DNA of 64,000 bases from Tetraselmis striata (lineage: Eukaryota; Chlorophyta; Chlorodendrophyceae; Chlorodendrales; Chlorodendraceae), in NCBI GenBank assembly GCA_006384855.1, contig VCJN01002166.1, forward strand, positions 1 through 64,000, written 5' to 3'. The notes beneath the pieces were generated by a model. The model was given only the letters and a program-made list of their open reading frames with translations, made no database searches and was not told the origin of the DNA. The position numbers and the translations under genes are program-made. This document shows positions 1-12,800 of the stretch, piece after piece; within the stretch, counting starts at the first letter, position 1, and the number at the start of each line of letters is the position of its first letter.

Positions 1-945
1 CAAGGCCGCCCATCATGCGACTGGCGTCGCTTCTTTTGAGGCCGGTTTGCGACTCGCCGACAGCAAGGCGAGGGGGTGCGTCGCTCGTGCAGCTAGCCGT
101 CGGGGGGGGGGGGGGGGGTCGAACGCGCGATGGCGACATATTTAGCTAGCCATAAGAATGCAAAGGTGGATAACATCATTATGTCGCAGCAAGGCCGCCC
201 GCCTTAGCGACGTGCGTCGCCTCGGTTGAAGCCGGCTGCGACTCGTCAGCATCGGGCGAGGGGATGCGTCGCTCGTGCAAGGTTTGGGACTCGGGGGCTA
301 TCGGTGGAACGTGCGATGGCGGCATAATAATTAGCAAGCCGGAAACTGCAAAAGCCTAGCTTAACCTTACATCGCAGCAAAGCCGCCCACCCTTGCGACT
401 GGTGGCGCATGCGAGCCGGCGGCGACTCGTCGGCAGCAAGGCGAAGGGGTTGCGTCGCTTGTGCCACGTTTTGCACTCGGGGGCTGTGGGTGGAACGTGC
501 GATGGCGACATAATTAGCCAGTCGAAAACTAAAACAGCCTAGCATAGCCTTACATCGAAGCAAGGCCGCCCACCGTGGCGACTGGCGTCGCTTCATTTGA
601 GGCCGGCTGCGACTCGTCGGCAGCAAGGCAAGGGGGTGCGTCGCTCGTGCTTTGCAATCGGGGGCTGTGGGTCGAACGCGCGATGGCGACATAATTAACA
701 AGCCGAAAACAACAGAAGTCCAGGATAACCTTACATCGCAGCACGGCCGCCCACCTTGGCGACTGGCGTTGCTTCTATTAAGGCCGGCTGCAACTCGTCG
801 GCAGCGGGGGCAGGGAGTGCGTTGCTCGTGCTAGTTTTTGGAGTCGGGGGCTGTCAGTCGAACGTGTAATGGCGACATAATTAGCAAGCCGTCTAAAAAT
901 GCAAAGGTGCACCACACTACCACAGCATTACATCACAGCACGGCC
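1..945. repeat. ~187-bp satellite/minisatellite array
   Basis: The word CAAGGCCGCC or a close variant recurs at about 1, 190, 378, 561, 742 and 939, giving periods of 181-197 bp. Each unit carries a GCGACTGGCGTCGCTTC-like block, a GACTCGTCGGCAGCAAGG-like block and a GCGATGGCGACATAATTAGC-like block. At least five diverged units are present and the array is already running at the window edge. Long open frames across it are a by-product of the periodicity and are not called as genes. A G18 tract sits in the first unit. Confidence 0.9.
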
Positions 946-2440
946 ACAACCTCCTCCCCCCCCCCCCCCCCCCCCGCCCCCCGCCCTCCATCCCGCCTAT
1001 TCCACAGCTCTTACCGTGAGCATGGTGGTTGTTGCGCCTTTACCAGCCTCCGAGCCGCTGGCATCCGGCACGCCCCCACCCCCGCCTAATGCGAGCGCAA
1101 GTCCACAGGGTGTGGCTGCCGACGCGCCGGCTCCCTGCCCGCCGCTCTCCCCAGCCTGGCTATCGCTATGCGTAGGCCAGCCCTCGCCCGCATCGCCAGC
1201 GACAGCCAAGCTCGGCGACATGTCTGCCGCTGGCGGGCCCTGCCCCTGACCCGCCACTGACTGCGTATCGGCCCGGCTTAGGTCCAACGGCAAGGGCCGC
1301 CACGCGACGAGAGCGTTGGGTGGGGGCGCGTCGAGCAGACGCAGCCCTTGGTCGAGCGGGTCGGGCGGACCGGCTGGCAGACCCTCGAGAGGGTGGCCGC
1401 GTGCGGGGGGGGAGCGGGGCGGGGGGGGGGGGGGGGGGGTTGCTAGGCACCTCCATCGCGATGGGACCTACCCCAGCCTGCATGGCAGTAACCGATAGCG
1501 TGAGCTGCAAGTCTCGATAGCTGCCTACTCACCAGCCGTGCAGACCTACGCCGAAGGTAGGCGGAGTCCATTCATGTCACGGATCCTGGCGTTCGCGCCT
1601 TTTTGTGTAAGTTAAGACCCTGCATGCCTGTGTCGCGTGGGATCCTTCCTATGAATAGTCGCTAACTGTCTGCCACGGCCCGGTTTGGGTTCTGGGCAGC
1701 CTTGGCGGTGGTGGAAAGGTATACTAGTAGTACTGCGCAGCCCCCCCTCCACTCGAGTGGGCGGGATAAGGGATGGCGGCGGCGACGGCGAGTACAGTAC
1801 TTTGTGCTGTATATGTATGTCTGTAGTACATTGTTTGTCGCGTGAGCTAGTAAATTGTCCCATTTTCAGTGAGTCAAAAGTGAAGTATAGTGGCCTCTAC
1901 CGTTTACGCTATAATATTGCGCTTTTCCCCACTCTGGCAAGCCTCGTATAACCGCATCGACATTCGTAAACACGAAGCTTTTTCCGACGTACTTCAATAG
2001 GACTATTCACGTGCTCCGGCAGCCTGGACATCAGCGTTCTAAAAAGTGCGCAGGCTAGTTACACTGAAATGGCGGAGTACGTGCGGCAAAGAGCCACACA
2101 AGAGGGAGGGAGGGCGGGTTGTGCAGGCAGGAGGCCAGCACAAAACTAAGTGAGTGGTCCAGTCTAGAGGACGATGCTGGTTTTATAAGATTTGATGGGT
2201 ACTGGGGTGACCGTTGTTCACGCCGTGGGCGGCACGCACGCAAAGTGCCGCACATCGGTTTCTCAGCGCTAAAGGACTAGCAGTATTGGTGTCGACCCCC
2301 GCATACCCTAGGTGCAGGGAGGGAAAAAGGAAACTCCAAGAACACAGCTCCAAACATTTCAAAGGGAGGTAGGCAGGGAAGATTAGCCACCTCGGTCTTC
2401 ATGTTTGCGTAGGGGGTGGGGCGGCGTATATCTTCCTGGG
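946..2440. other. No gene recognised; homopolymer-rich intergenic DNA
   Basis: The stretch holds a C-tract near 955-977, a G-tract near 1420-1440, and otherwise mixed-composition DNA. Open frames here are Pro/Arg/Gly-rich products of the homopolymers, with no recognisable domain and no consistent exon/intron structure. Confidence 0.6.
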
Positions 2441-2444
2441 CGTA

Positions 2445-2605
2445 GGGTGTCATGGGCTTAGCCGGTTGATGCATTTGCCCTTCGGGGTTCGAATGAGGCA
2501 ATGGTCTACGGGCTATATGCTATACCTACGACTGCAGTTGGCGCAAGAGGTCAAGTGATGGGACGGCTATCTTCGGCCGATGTCCCGGGGCGAACCTTAC
2601 TTTCT
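2445..2605 (+). repeat. SINE-like repeat, copy 1
   Basis: First of four copies of a ~130-160 bp element (others at 5270-5415, 19080-19210 and 19975-20110). It contains a tRNA B-box-like word, GGGTTCGAATGAGGC, preceded by an A-box-like GGCTTAGCCGGTTGATGC. A body GACTGCAGTTGGCGCAAGAG...TTCGGCCGATGTCCCGGGGC and an ACTTTACTT-type simple tail follow. The internal promoter boxes plus simple tail suggest a tRNA-derived SINE; that class is inferred. Confidence 0.55.
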
Positions 2606-2664
2606 TTCTACCATGGTAGGGCCAGTCCGGCGGGTAGGGCGGACCTTTCGTGGTCAGTGCCGGG

Positions 2665-3020
2665 TATTTTGATGGCAATGGTTTAGACGGTAGTGATCCA
2701 ACACTGTTGGAAATTATATCACTGTTCTCTAATTAGTCTTGCAGAATGCTTCGACAACTTGCTCGTTGACTATAACGCAGCGTCGCCTACCCATGGCATG
2801 GCATTTCCGTGACTGGATCGTTGCCTAAGCGGCCGTCGTAGAGACGCCGCAAGGGTTTCACTGGTGCCAGGCAGGCCTGTCCCGGGGGCGGGGAAAAACA
2901 CCAGTACCAGGCACCAGTACGGGGCTTTCCGTAACTGGATCGCTGCCTAAACGGCCGTCGTAGAGACGCTGCAAGGGTCTCACTGGTGCCTGTCATGTCC
3001 TGGAGGCGGGGAAAAACAAA
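2665..3020 (+). repeat. Dispersed repeat family R1, two partial copies
   Basis: R1 copies share GTTTAGACGGTA..., TCTTGCAGAATGCTTCG...CTTG, TAACG-AGCGTCGCCTACCC, CGGCCGTCGTAGAGACG, CAAGGGTTTCACTGGTGCC and a terminal CCCGGGGGCGG-AAAA block. One near-full copy covers 2665-2900 and a second, 3'-only copy covers 2925-3020. Other copies lie at 3230-3385, 4796-4916, 34728-34905, 53660-54262 and 56168-56385. No coding capacity was seen. Confidence 0.8.
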
Positions 3021-3129
3021 CAACGGGTATGGCGGGACGAAGTCTCGAGTGTGATGATCGGTTTGGTTACGACTACAGCACGGGGAAGAGTCGGGTAGGT
3101 GCAAGCAAAGTACTACGACATGCGTACTG

Positions 3130-3385
3130 TCCCGGGGGCGAAAAAACAACTACGCCCCCGGGACATTACGCATGACGTAGTACTTTGCCAGGGGCGTACT
3201 GTCCCGGGGCGTAGTTTTTGTAGCAAGACGGACCTTTCGAGGTCAGTGCCGGGTACTATATTTTGATGGCGCAGTGTTTTAGACGGTACGGTGAACCAAC
3301 TGTGTTGGAAATTCCATCACTGACCTCTAATTAGTCTTGCAGAATCCTTCGCAATTTGCTTGATTGTTGACTATAACGGAGCCGG
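3130..3385. repeat. R1 fragments with inverted CCCGGGGGCG blocks
   Basis: Between 3130 and 3230 the R1 terminal block occurs three times in alternating orientation (TGTCCCGGGGGCG, CGCCCCCGGGACA, TGTCCCGGGGCG). The 5' half of R1 follows at 3230-3385 and ends abruptly where the reverse-transcriptase-like coding remnant begins. Confidence 0.7.
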
Positions 3386-4500
3386 ACGCTGGGGCTGAGC
3401 CGGCGTCTGCGATGCGCTCGGTGGCCGACCTCCAAGCTATCCCGCATTACTCGGACTTCCCCTTGCACTCCATGCGGAAAGTCCAGGAAACCCTGAGCCA
3501 CCGCATTCACACGGTCCGCTTCGCAAAGCTCGCTGCGCGTATGCCTACAAGTGGCCCTGACTGAAACTGCTTCCGGGGCCGCCTCTTACGCGCTGCGACA
3601 GCGTTCCTGGTGACTGATCCTCCAAGTGAGGGTCGCCTTGGTGAAGTCCGTGAGCGTGCGTTCTCCTGAGCACTACGATTCCATGTTCCGCGATGCCGCT
3701 TGCCGCCCTTTTGGCCTTCCGGCGGCTCCTGTCCTCTCCCTTGGTGAGCCCCGCGCTTGTGTTTTTTGCTCCTTCTCGGTACAAGGAATGCTACTGGTCC
3801 GTTTTGAGGAAGTTGGCGTGGAATTCACTCCTTCAGCTTGGGCGGTCGCGTACGCTGATCACGTGGCACGTTGCTATGGGGGCGACTCCAATCACGCCGC
3901 ACACGAGTGGGCGGCACTTGGCCTTTCCGACGTTTGCCACGACGTGAAGTCCGCCATGGGCGTGGGTGTCCAGATCCTCACGGACCCATCGGTGCTTGTT
4001 TCTCTTTCGAAGGGCAGCGACGGCCGGCCGGCCGATGTTGGGCTTTTGGGGTGTGGTGGTATCCGTGGGAACACGGTTGCTGTCGATACCACCATTGCCC
4101 CTATCCTCGGCGTGTCAAGCTCGGATCCAACGACTGCATTGCGGGCTGCAGGGCGCCACAAAATCCAGAAGTATGACGAGGGTGTCCGAAACGCCGCCGG
4201 CATGCTTCGCTTTGTTCATTTCGCCGTTTCCGAGCTCAGCTCGCTGGCCCCGCACGCTGAGGCCTTCTTGGTGGAGCTCGCGAAAGCTAGCCACACACAC
4301 ACACACACACACACACACATGCCAAAAAATCGGCCAGCTCTTGTCTGCGTGGCGCCGCCGTTTCTCCTTATTGCTCATCAACATGCCACATGCAGACAAC
4401 GTTCTTGGCGGGGTCGCGGCCGCGCGCGGCACGTGATGGTGCTCCTGCGCCTGCGTCGCGTCGCTCGGCGGCCTGTGTTGCTATGGCCCGGATCATTTAC
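3386..4500 (+). pseudogene. Non-LTR retrotransposon polyprotein fragment (C-terminal part)
   Basis: Translated segments in at least two frames resemble the region C-terminal to the reverse transcriptase in LINE-type elements. One has a segment around SDVCHDVKSAMGV followed by GRPADVGLL and GNTVAVDTTIAPILG. This matches the family pattern in which a RPADV-LL motif precedes a VAVDVTV motif, and it is followed by a KIQKYDEG segment. The catalytic RT core (YxDD) is absent, the frame shifts near 3560-3625, and a CA microsatellite at 4291-4319 interrupts the 3' part. It is therefore a decayed fragment, abutting R1 on the left. The family call rests on motif recall, not on a search. Confidence 0.6.
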
Positions 4501-4544
4501 TGCAAGCACACTCGCCGGCGGCGGCTGATAGCCTACCCCCGGCG

Positions 4545-4790
4545 GTGGTCCCCATTGGTTTCATGTTCCCCTTTCGGTCTTTCTGGTGGTTCCTTGGCTT
4601 CAGTGCTTCCCTTGACCCTTTGATTTCTGGCAGCTTGGCGACTTCGTGGTTCCCTTGGCTCTTCCTTGGTTCTTGACTCCCTAGCCTCCTGCTCGACCTT
4701 GGTTTCATGCTTACGTCTCTTTTGCTGGCAACCTTTCATAGTTGATGTTAGTTCTGTTTGTAGTGCACCCATGTTTAAAGCCCTGATGTA
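4545..4790 (-). repeat. Repeat R3, inverted partner of 53293-53528
   Basis: The reverse complement of this ~240-bp block matches 53293-53528 almost base for base, for example ACTATGAAAGGTTGCCA-CAAAAGAGA and AAGTCGCCAAGCTGCCAG. Internally it is built of degenerate GGAACCAAGG-like words. Both copies are followed within a few hundred bases by an R1 copy. Confidence 0.85.
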
Positions 4791-4795
4791 AAAAA

Positions 4796-4916
4796 CTATA
4801 ACGGAGCGTCGCCTACCCAGGGCTTTCCGTATAAACTGGTTCGCTGCCAAAACGGCCGCCGAAGAGACGCTGCAAGGGTTTTACTGCTGCCAGGCCTGCC
4901 CCGGGGGCGGAAAAAC
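4796..4916 (+). repeat. Dispersed repeat R1, copy
   Basis: It carries AGCGTCGCCTACCC, GGCTTTCCGTA, CAAGGGTTTTACTG and GCCCCGGGGGCGGAAAAAC in family order. It lies directly next to R3, as at 53.3-53.8 kb. Confidence 0.8.
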
Positions 4917-5269
4917 AAAATTACGACATGCGGGAACAGGCGGGACCGAAGGAGCAGCAGCTGCCGCGAAAGACTAGTCTATACTACTCTAGATACACTG
5001 CTGTATAGTCATCAACTCATCATCACGAGTACGGGTACTTGTACGTCAGAGGTTCGGATGTATAGTTTGCTGGCGCGCGGATGCCGCCGCCTCCTCGTCA
5101 CGTTCTAGAGTTGGGATAGGAATCCTTCACGCAGTGATCACGCAGAATTAGACATTCTCGCAATTTCCCGCCCGCTGTGCGCGAGCCACTCTGCTGAGGC
5201 TACAAACGGGAGCAGGCGCACATCGCAAGGTTCGTTTATACTTACCAGATTGATAGTAAAAGTAAAGTA

Positions 5270-5415
5270 AAGTTCGCCCCGGGACATCGGCCGAAGCCGC
5301 CCCAGCACTTGACCTCGTGCGCCAACTGCAGTCGTAGGTCTGGCATAGCCCATAAACCATTGCCTCATTCGAACCCCGAAGGGCTAATGCATCAACCGAG
5401 TAAACCCGGGACAAG
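5270..5415 (-). repeat. SINE-like repeat, copy 2
   Basis: Reverse-complement copy of the element at 2445-2605. It includes TTCGAACCCCGAAGGGC (the B-box side) and a GTAAAAGTAAAGTAAAG simple tail at 5250-5270. Orientation is opposite to copy 1. Confidence 0.6.
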
Positions 5416-6879
5416 ATTGATAGTCCTCGAGCGCACAGCGCAGTAATAAACCATATCAGGAAATTCAGCACTCAGCTGCACTGACGGAGTACTACTACTG
5501 CTGTAGTCCGACCGCGCAATACTACGTTATTGTCGGCGCCGGGTCATCATCTCCAGGGAGTAGCCGGACCACTAACAGCTTGGACCACTCTGATACTCGC
5601 GGACTTATTGCTCTTCGTCGATGGGAGGCCAATAGGCAGTCGCAGCACTTCGAAACCAGTTGTCCCGTGTGCATGTGAGACTCGTGCGATTACGTGCCGG
5701 GGCGGCCCGCAACGAGCTGTGTGCCGCTATAATCCGCAGAAAGCTCTGGGCAAGGCGGAGATCGCGATATTTATCCAGTCGCTTCAATTGAATTCTTGAA
5801 TTCCATGCAGACGGTAGCTGTCAGTTAGTATTAATTTGACGCGACACTACTATCGAGGCGCGACAGCAGTATTGAGGACAGTAGAAATCCTTGTATCACA
5901 CGCGACGCGACATCAGTACCGGTGCTGGCATACCTGTATCGACGAGGGCTGCTGCACTTACTGCCCTTAGTTGCAGGCAAGAAAATCCTGACATTAGCCC
6001 CCCCCCCCCCCCCCCCCCCCCGCGCGCGACCCCGCCCGCGCCCCCTTTTCCGCGCGCCTCCTTCTCCCTGCGGCGTTAGTATTATTTCGTCAGTCCTGCT
6101 ATACTTTTGGCCCCTCATCCGCATTCCGTCCCAGCCGCCGGTAGGCAAAAACTACATACGGTAAATACTATATATACATGCCCTGAGGCCCAGAGAATCC
6201 TGCTGTCGGTGTCAGGCGCGCGGGAAGACCGTAGTGTAACATGTCATTATACACTAGTCACTGGAGTTAGCCTGCTGAACACGCTGGGTCGTGCTAGCAC
6301 TGGTCGTGCTGAACACTCTGATAAGGGTTGCCCATGGTTACCCCGCCGCACGGCCCGACCGATTGTTGCGGCACAGATATGTCCCGACAAACCCTGCTTA
6401 CGATCCTGCGAACCTGCCGAGATTTTTCTTTGGCAGCCTTTCTGGGTTTCTGCGGATGCCATCTTTTCAAAGTTGACCGCAGTCTGACAAAAATGACAAA
6501 CTGTTCAGAAAGAAGCGTCGGTGTCAGCCATATATGATTTTACCGTTGTGGCGCCATCCTATAAAAAACCATCCTTAAACCACCTATGACTGTTGCCCTT
6601 CAACCACCTGTGACAGGTCCGTGTAAGACCTCTCTCTCTCTCTCTCTCTCTCTGTTTGTACAGCCCGGAGACAGTTTGGCAGATTGACAGCGGCAGTGCT
6701 GTGACTTGCGGTACATGTGGGCAGAGTCCATGCACATTTTGAAATCTTTACTCTAGACACGGGTGCACTGACACACTTGACATTTAATACTGACGCCTGT
6801 GTTTGACCACATCGCAGGCAGCGGGCTGTTGCTCCAGACAGCGCTCCGAAGCTTGAAACCGCTGAGGCCGCCCGTCAAC
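5416..6879. other. Intergenic DNA upstream of the TPR gene
   Basis: No gene recognised. It contains a C-tract at about 5999-6020 and a CT microsatellite at about 6630-6652. The region just before 6880 is the presumed promoter and leader of the TPR gene; no clear TATA box or other element was identified. Confidence 0.5.
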
Positions 6880-9800
6880 ATGGACGGCGGAGTGCCGGCC
6901 GAAATGCGGCAGCTCATGACGGACCTCATGCGTGACGCGAGTGTGCAAGCCATGCGTCAACAGCGGCCCGGCGCGATTCCCGCGGACAGCGCCGGCCAGG
7001 CGCCCAGCTACGAGGATCAACTGCGCCGCAAACACCGCGAGAAGCGACAACAACTTTACCAGCTGTACAGCGGCATGTCAGTCGCGGCTGCGATGGACTA
7101 CGGGAGTGGCAACACCAAGCCAAGCCGGGCGGCGTGCTCTGCGGAGGCGGTGGATTGCACAGCTGTCACCAGGCGGCGGCTGCCCGGGCTCCTGCCAGGT
7201 GAGCGGCAGGCACTACTGGAGGGGTAGTCTTGTGAAGAGGGTGTAAATGCGTATTGTTACATGCCAGAGCTGTCCTTTGAAGATAGTGAATAGCTATGTG
7301 TGGAATATCGTTTACCCATACCACTTCGTCAGCAGCCAGCATGGCACATCGAAAGTATCCCTGGAGGCACTCTATCTTAGATGACTACACGGGTTGCCGA
7401 GAGATTAGAGTTGTGCATACATTACACAGATACCTGAAATGTGAATGGCAATGACTGCAAGCCCATCTCGAGCCGCTCACAGCCAGTCACCGGCGTGTGG
7501 TGCTGGACGCGCCAAATCGTCACACCTATTACCCGTGTGGCATGTCATCGCGAACGGCCGCGACTGCCGGGTGACATTGATGGCAAAAGCGATTATTTGT
7601 TGAGTGAATTGTTAATCGACACAGAATGGACAGCAGTCAAAGACACTGCACCGCTAACAAAAGTAACCGTGGCTCCTACTAAAGCGCCGCGCGCTGCAGA
7701 CTGTGTCGAGCCGTTCAGCCGAGCAATAATGTATGGATTTATGGCCCGCACAATCAGTCTCAGCTTGTGACTAATATATATTGGCGAGGCAATCTCCTGG
7801 TCGGGCACGCAACTCTGTGATAGCGGCATACATACACGCAGGGCGGGAGGGCATCAGTAACTGCGGCTGACAAAACTGTGTGCGCGCGTGCGAGTTTCAG
7901 TCCAGGTGAACGGCTTGCATGTCAACACAACTCACACGGGCCGCGTTCTTCGCGGCACGCTGGTGGAGCAGCCCTGCCTCATGAACTCCGTGCAAGTGTT
8001 GCTGAAGGACGAGGCAGGCAATATTGTGTTTGTGAGTCACTGCTCCCCCCCCCCCCCCCCCGCCCACCTCGCCATCGGCCGACTTATGTGTCACCCCATC
8101 TCAGGGATCGCTCCTGTGTGAGTGTGCATTGGATGTTGCAAAGTCATGGTGTGGCATCAAGAGTGGAATTTGGCCTGAGCACTGTGATGGGTGCATGGAT
8201 GCCTTATCTGCACGCACACATGTGACATCCGGCAGACTGCACTTCTCACCAGAACTGGGCTGATACAGTCCTGATGTTGTTCGTCTCTTGATGTGCCAAT
8301 ACGCAGGTGGCTATCTACAACTGGGCGGGGTTTGACACACGCCAGAACATGATGGAACGGTGGATCGTCATGGACCAGCACTTCAGTCCCGGGACGCACA
8401 TCGCAGTGATCGAGCCGTTCTTCAAGGTCATGGCGGATGGCACGCGCGGCGTGCGGATTGACAACCCGGAGACGGACGTCGTGTGGCTGGACAGACTGGT
8501 GCCGCTGGATGCTGCTGGTCTCAAGGAGCAGGCCAACCAGCACTTCAGGTTTGGTGCCACCTTTGGGTGTCAGCGCTACAGGGGGACTGTCACACTCAGT
8601 AGCAATTCCGATTCGTCACTGGTCAGCAATATAAGTCAGATAGTGCCGATGCCGTTGAGCTCCTCGGAGCATCCGGAAATGTCATCCAGTTCTGGTATCC
8701 GCTCATCACCGAGCCATTGAGCTTGACTGATGTCGACCATGCAGGCAGAAGGACTACGCCGAGGCTGAGGCATGCTACAACAAGGCCCTCTCCGCCACCA
8801 TGGTGTCCTCTGCCGGGGGGGGTCACCTGCTGCTGAAGCTCATGCTCAATGCAGCCAACTGCTTCCTGAAGCTCAACCAGCCGAACGAGGCAAGCCTGTG
8901 GAGCGCAGCCGCGGCCGCTGTCGTCACAGATCCGCCCAGCGCCCTTGCCGCCAAGGCATGGTACCGCCTTGCGGAGGCCATGGCACTGCGGCAAGAGGAG
9001 GCGAGCCTGGTGGCTGGGGCGTACCGGGAGGCTGCCCGGCTCAACCCGGCATTGAAGCCGGATGTGCGCACCAAAGTGGCGGACCGCGCGGGGAAGGCAC
9101 TGCCCGCTGCCCCATCTGGTCAGATTCTGATGCAGGTCCGCTGCCGCTGCGCCGGGTGGGATGTATGCACTTCATATTTATCCCATCGCCGAACAAATCA
9201 CCGCCTGTCAGAGGGCACCTGCTAGATTATGCTTGCTAACAGGCTGCTGATGATTTGGTACATTTGGTGTGGTGCCCCGGCTGACCGTGATGAGACTTAA
9301 GCACTGTTTGGCGTAGCAGTGTGGCGCCACACTTGGCATCGGCAACTGTGTTGTGTCCTGCTGGCCGCACGGCGATGCAGGTGTTCAGCGCCTCTCTCCC
9401 AGGTAATCTCGGCAGTGGGGGCGGCTCCGCCAATGAAGGTCCGGTCTCCCTCTCCGCAGCCGAGGCACTGGGCCGTGACCCGGCGGCTCTCAAGCAGAAA
9501 GGCAACCAGCTCTTTGCCACCGGCGACACCGCCGGGGCGCTGCAGCTCTACCTCGCGGCCCTTCGCGCCTGCTGCGGCCCCGCTACCAGCCCCGCCAAGG
9601 ACGTCATCCCACTGCTGTCCAACCGAGCGCAGTGCCACCTGGCCGTCGGAGAGTACCAATCGGCCGTCGTGGCCGCGGGCGCAGTCCTGCTCCTCGAGCC
9701 CAGCCACGCAAAGAGTCACTACCGGCGCGCGCTGGCGCTGCTCAACCTGGACAAGCTCTCCTTGGCGGCAGGGGCGTGCAGGATCGCGCAGGCGTCGATG

Positions 9801-12800
9801 CCTGCAGATGCCGACATGCGCCCCATTTCTCAGCTCGGGGCCCGGGTCAAGGCGGCCATGCGGCAGCGGGCGGCGGCGGCAAAGTCGGCAGCAGACGAGG
9901 ACGGGAAACAGGTAGGCACGTGCGCCTCTAAGTTAATGCTGCAGCTGTACCGGAACTATAGCAAACGTTGTAGTAGGTGGCTAGCAAGCCCGATTTGAGG
10001 CTCATGATTAGGGTCCGTATAGGTGCCCCGGCACCCGTACTACACTATTCAGATAGCTATCAGTACTGCTTGGTGGGTGACTCTGGGCGGTTTGCGTTGC
10101 ACAGGCCGCGAAAGGCAGAGACCCAGAAGTGAGGAACGTGCAAGAGCCCGGCGCTTACGAGGATCGGTCGTCACTGGAGGCGATCGCCATCACGAACACC
10201 CTGATGGCAACGGTGGAGAAGATGGGCGGCGGGCTGCCGCAGTCCCTGAGCTTTGCCGCTCTCGACAAGCGCGTGCCGGAGCTGCACAATGAGTTTGGCC
10301 GGGAGGGGCGGTGGCCGCCGCAGTGCGACCCGGGGCTCGGGATGCGGCTGCTGCAGAACGCCTACGAGCATGCGCGCAGCATCGGGGTGTCCCGGCTACG
10401 CCTGCAACAGGAGCACGTGACGGTGCGGCAGGCACTCGCCTCCGACGGGATGCATGCCTGCATCAGCTTTGTAGCACTGCCATGGAATTTGCCACGCTTC
10501 GACCTATACACAGGTCGCTTATACTACGCCACCCAAACCCCAAAACCTAACTCTAAACCCTACGCTAACAACTGCTTCAAGCATAAACCCGTGAAGTTTT
10601 GCCATATGGGGAGGGGCCCTTTCAATGGTTAGGCGTGCGCTCTACTAGTTGAGATAAACGGCAGAGAGAGAAATAGAGAGAGCGAGAGAGGGATAGAGAG
10701 AGAGAGAGAGAGAGGGGGGGGGAGAGAGAGAGACCTGACACGGAGCTGTAGGTGGCTGTGCATCACGGTGCATCACGGCGTCGTTGTGTGAACAGGTAAG
10801 CCCCTCACGATCGACATATATAACTTGCAACTCGGCTCCTCAACTCACTAATCAAGGCATCAGCATGCAAACCGGAACTAAGGTTGATGTGCCGGTGGTA
10901 AGTCGCTGGAACGCCAAGTGTTGCTTGCTCCGCTGCCACAGCCAAGCGATATCATCAAGCGCCTGGGCGTGCCGGAGCGCAACAAGCTCGAGTGGTGGGA
11001 AAGGGCGCCACCGGGCAGCATCTACCCCCAGCGCCACGCCGGGTACGGGAGACCGCTCAGGTGAACGGCGCGCATGCCCCGCACGCTCGTTGCGCTGCAT
11101 CACATTGGCGATTTTTCCGTTCCGACGCCGAGTGCATGCCCCCGTCAGTCAGCCACCAGGATCTCTGGCCTGCGCATCTGCTGCTGTGCGGTGCCACCCA
11201 TGCCATGACATGAGATGCGAGGCGGCTTGGAGCAGCAGCCATTGGTCATTCGTAGAGCACAGTGTTCAGCCGACCTAGGGGTGCACATCGCGGGCTCTGT
11301 ATGTGAGCCTCGGCTTCAAGTGGAGCTGTCACCCGTCACGTGATATACAGACACGGTGTGGGTCGTATTGTCAACGGAGCTCGCGCAGAGATGTGCAGCC
11401 AGCACATCCGTGGACTCGCACCGGTGCAGTGTTCCCAAATCAATCCGTGGCAGTCTTACGATGATATCGCACATCCCGATAACTGCATCAGAAATTCCGC
11501 GATCAATCGGTTACACTACCACTGCTCGTGCCCCTCTACTACGGGGTATGTCGCGTCAAATATAATGCAGAACCCCCCTAGTGATATATGTGCTGACAGA
11601 CTGTCCGAGTGTGTGTGTGTGTGTGTGTGTGGATTGCTGCGGTGGGCGATGTATTAGGCTGTCAGGCGATGGGGAAATAGAGACAGAAGAGGCGGGGAAT
11701 TTCATCCAGAAGCTGTGCCATTCCTTCGGCAACACTCCTTTGCAGCCCCAGGTGGGCAGTGCTCGCCTCTGCCTCAATGTGCAACCTGCGCCGGTATCCG
11801 CCATCATCACATAAGAGGCACGGCGGATTCCGAGGAATGGCTGCCCCTCTCAGGTGATGCACGTGGGCACAACGCATGTAGCCGTCGGCTTTACGGACAT
11901 GAGCACCCTCCTGCACGGCTCCCGGGTGGCCGGCGACTCCGCTGACAGAGACGGGCCGCTGCGTTGGGTGGGCTTCGAGATGTCAGCGTATGCGTGCGCC
12001 AAGACGGCCGTCATTGCATGCATGCTCAGCCAAGGGGCGGCGGTGGACGAGGTCCTTCAGGTGATCCAGGCCCCTCGCCCCCATTTCGGTACGGCGGCGA
12101 TAGGCTTGTCGTCACCTCATTATGACACATCATTGCTGTCTGTCAGCGTGGATTGGCACATAGAGTGGGTGGTCATTGTGACGGCAGACTAGAGCACCCA
12201 TTTGCTATTGGGCTCAGTTCTTGGCAGTTCTTACCCGCAAACAGGTTCTGAGACTCCGCCGGGTGAGAGTGCGCCTCTGCAACCGGCCATTGGGGTGATT
12301 TAAGGTGCCGATGCTGCCGCACAGGTTTGGTTCTCAGCCGCTTGGAGCATCGCAGCGCGCGACGCTTTCCGCAAGGCCCTCACGGCCGTCATGAGCGATG
12401 AGGCGGGCGGCAATACGACGCCGGAGATGGCGGGTATTCTTGCGTACTGGCAGGTGACAGCAGTCGCCAGAAACAGCGACGAGCCATTGCTGCGGCCCAT
12501 GTGTCGCTCCCTTGATCCTTGATTCCAACAGCGCTCCACCGGTGCCGTTCTTGTCCGGAAGGCTGGGGGGGGTCCGCGACTGTTCACGCCGCAATGCACT
12601 GCGCAGGTGCATGACGTGCCGCTTGTGGAGTCCCGCCGCACCGTGCAGCAGGACCTGCATGACAAGGGCGGCACCTACTACGACATTGCCAACTGGCGCC
12701 AGCGCGCCGACCGGCTCGCCCTCTGCCAGTATCTGCTCACCCGCGAGCTCCTGCAGCCGGACGTGGGAAGCATCGTCATGTTTGCCGTGCCTCCAGGGAC

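Noticed and set aside
246..1250. Several overlapping long open frames on both strands
   Set aside because: They follow the satellite period or the C-tract and show no domain or splice structure.
4291..4319. Histidine/threonine-rich peptide
   Set aside because: It is a CA microsatellite inside a pseudogene; the same applies to CA runs at about 46340, 47237 and 58884.
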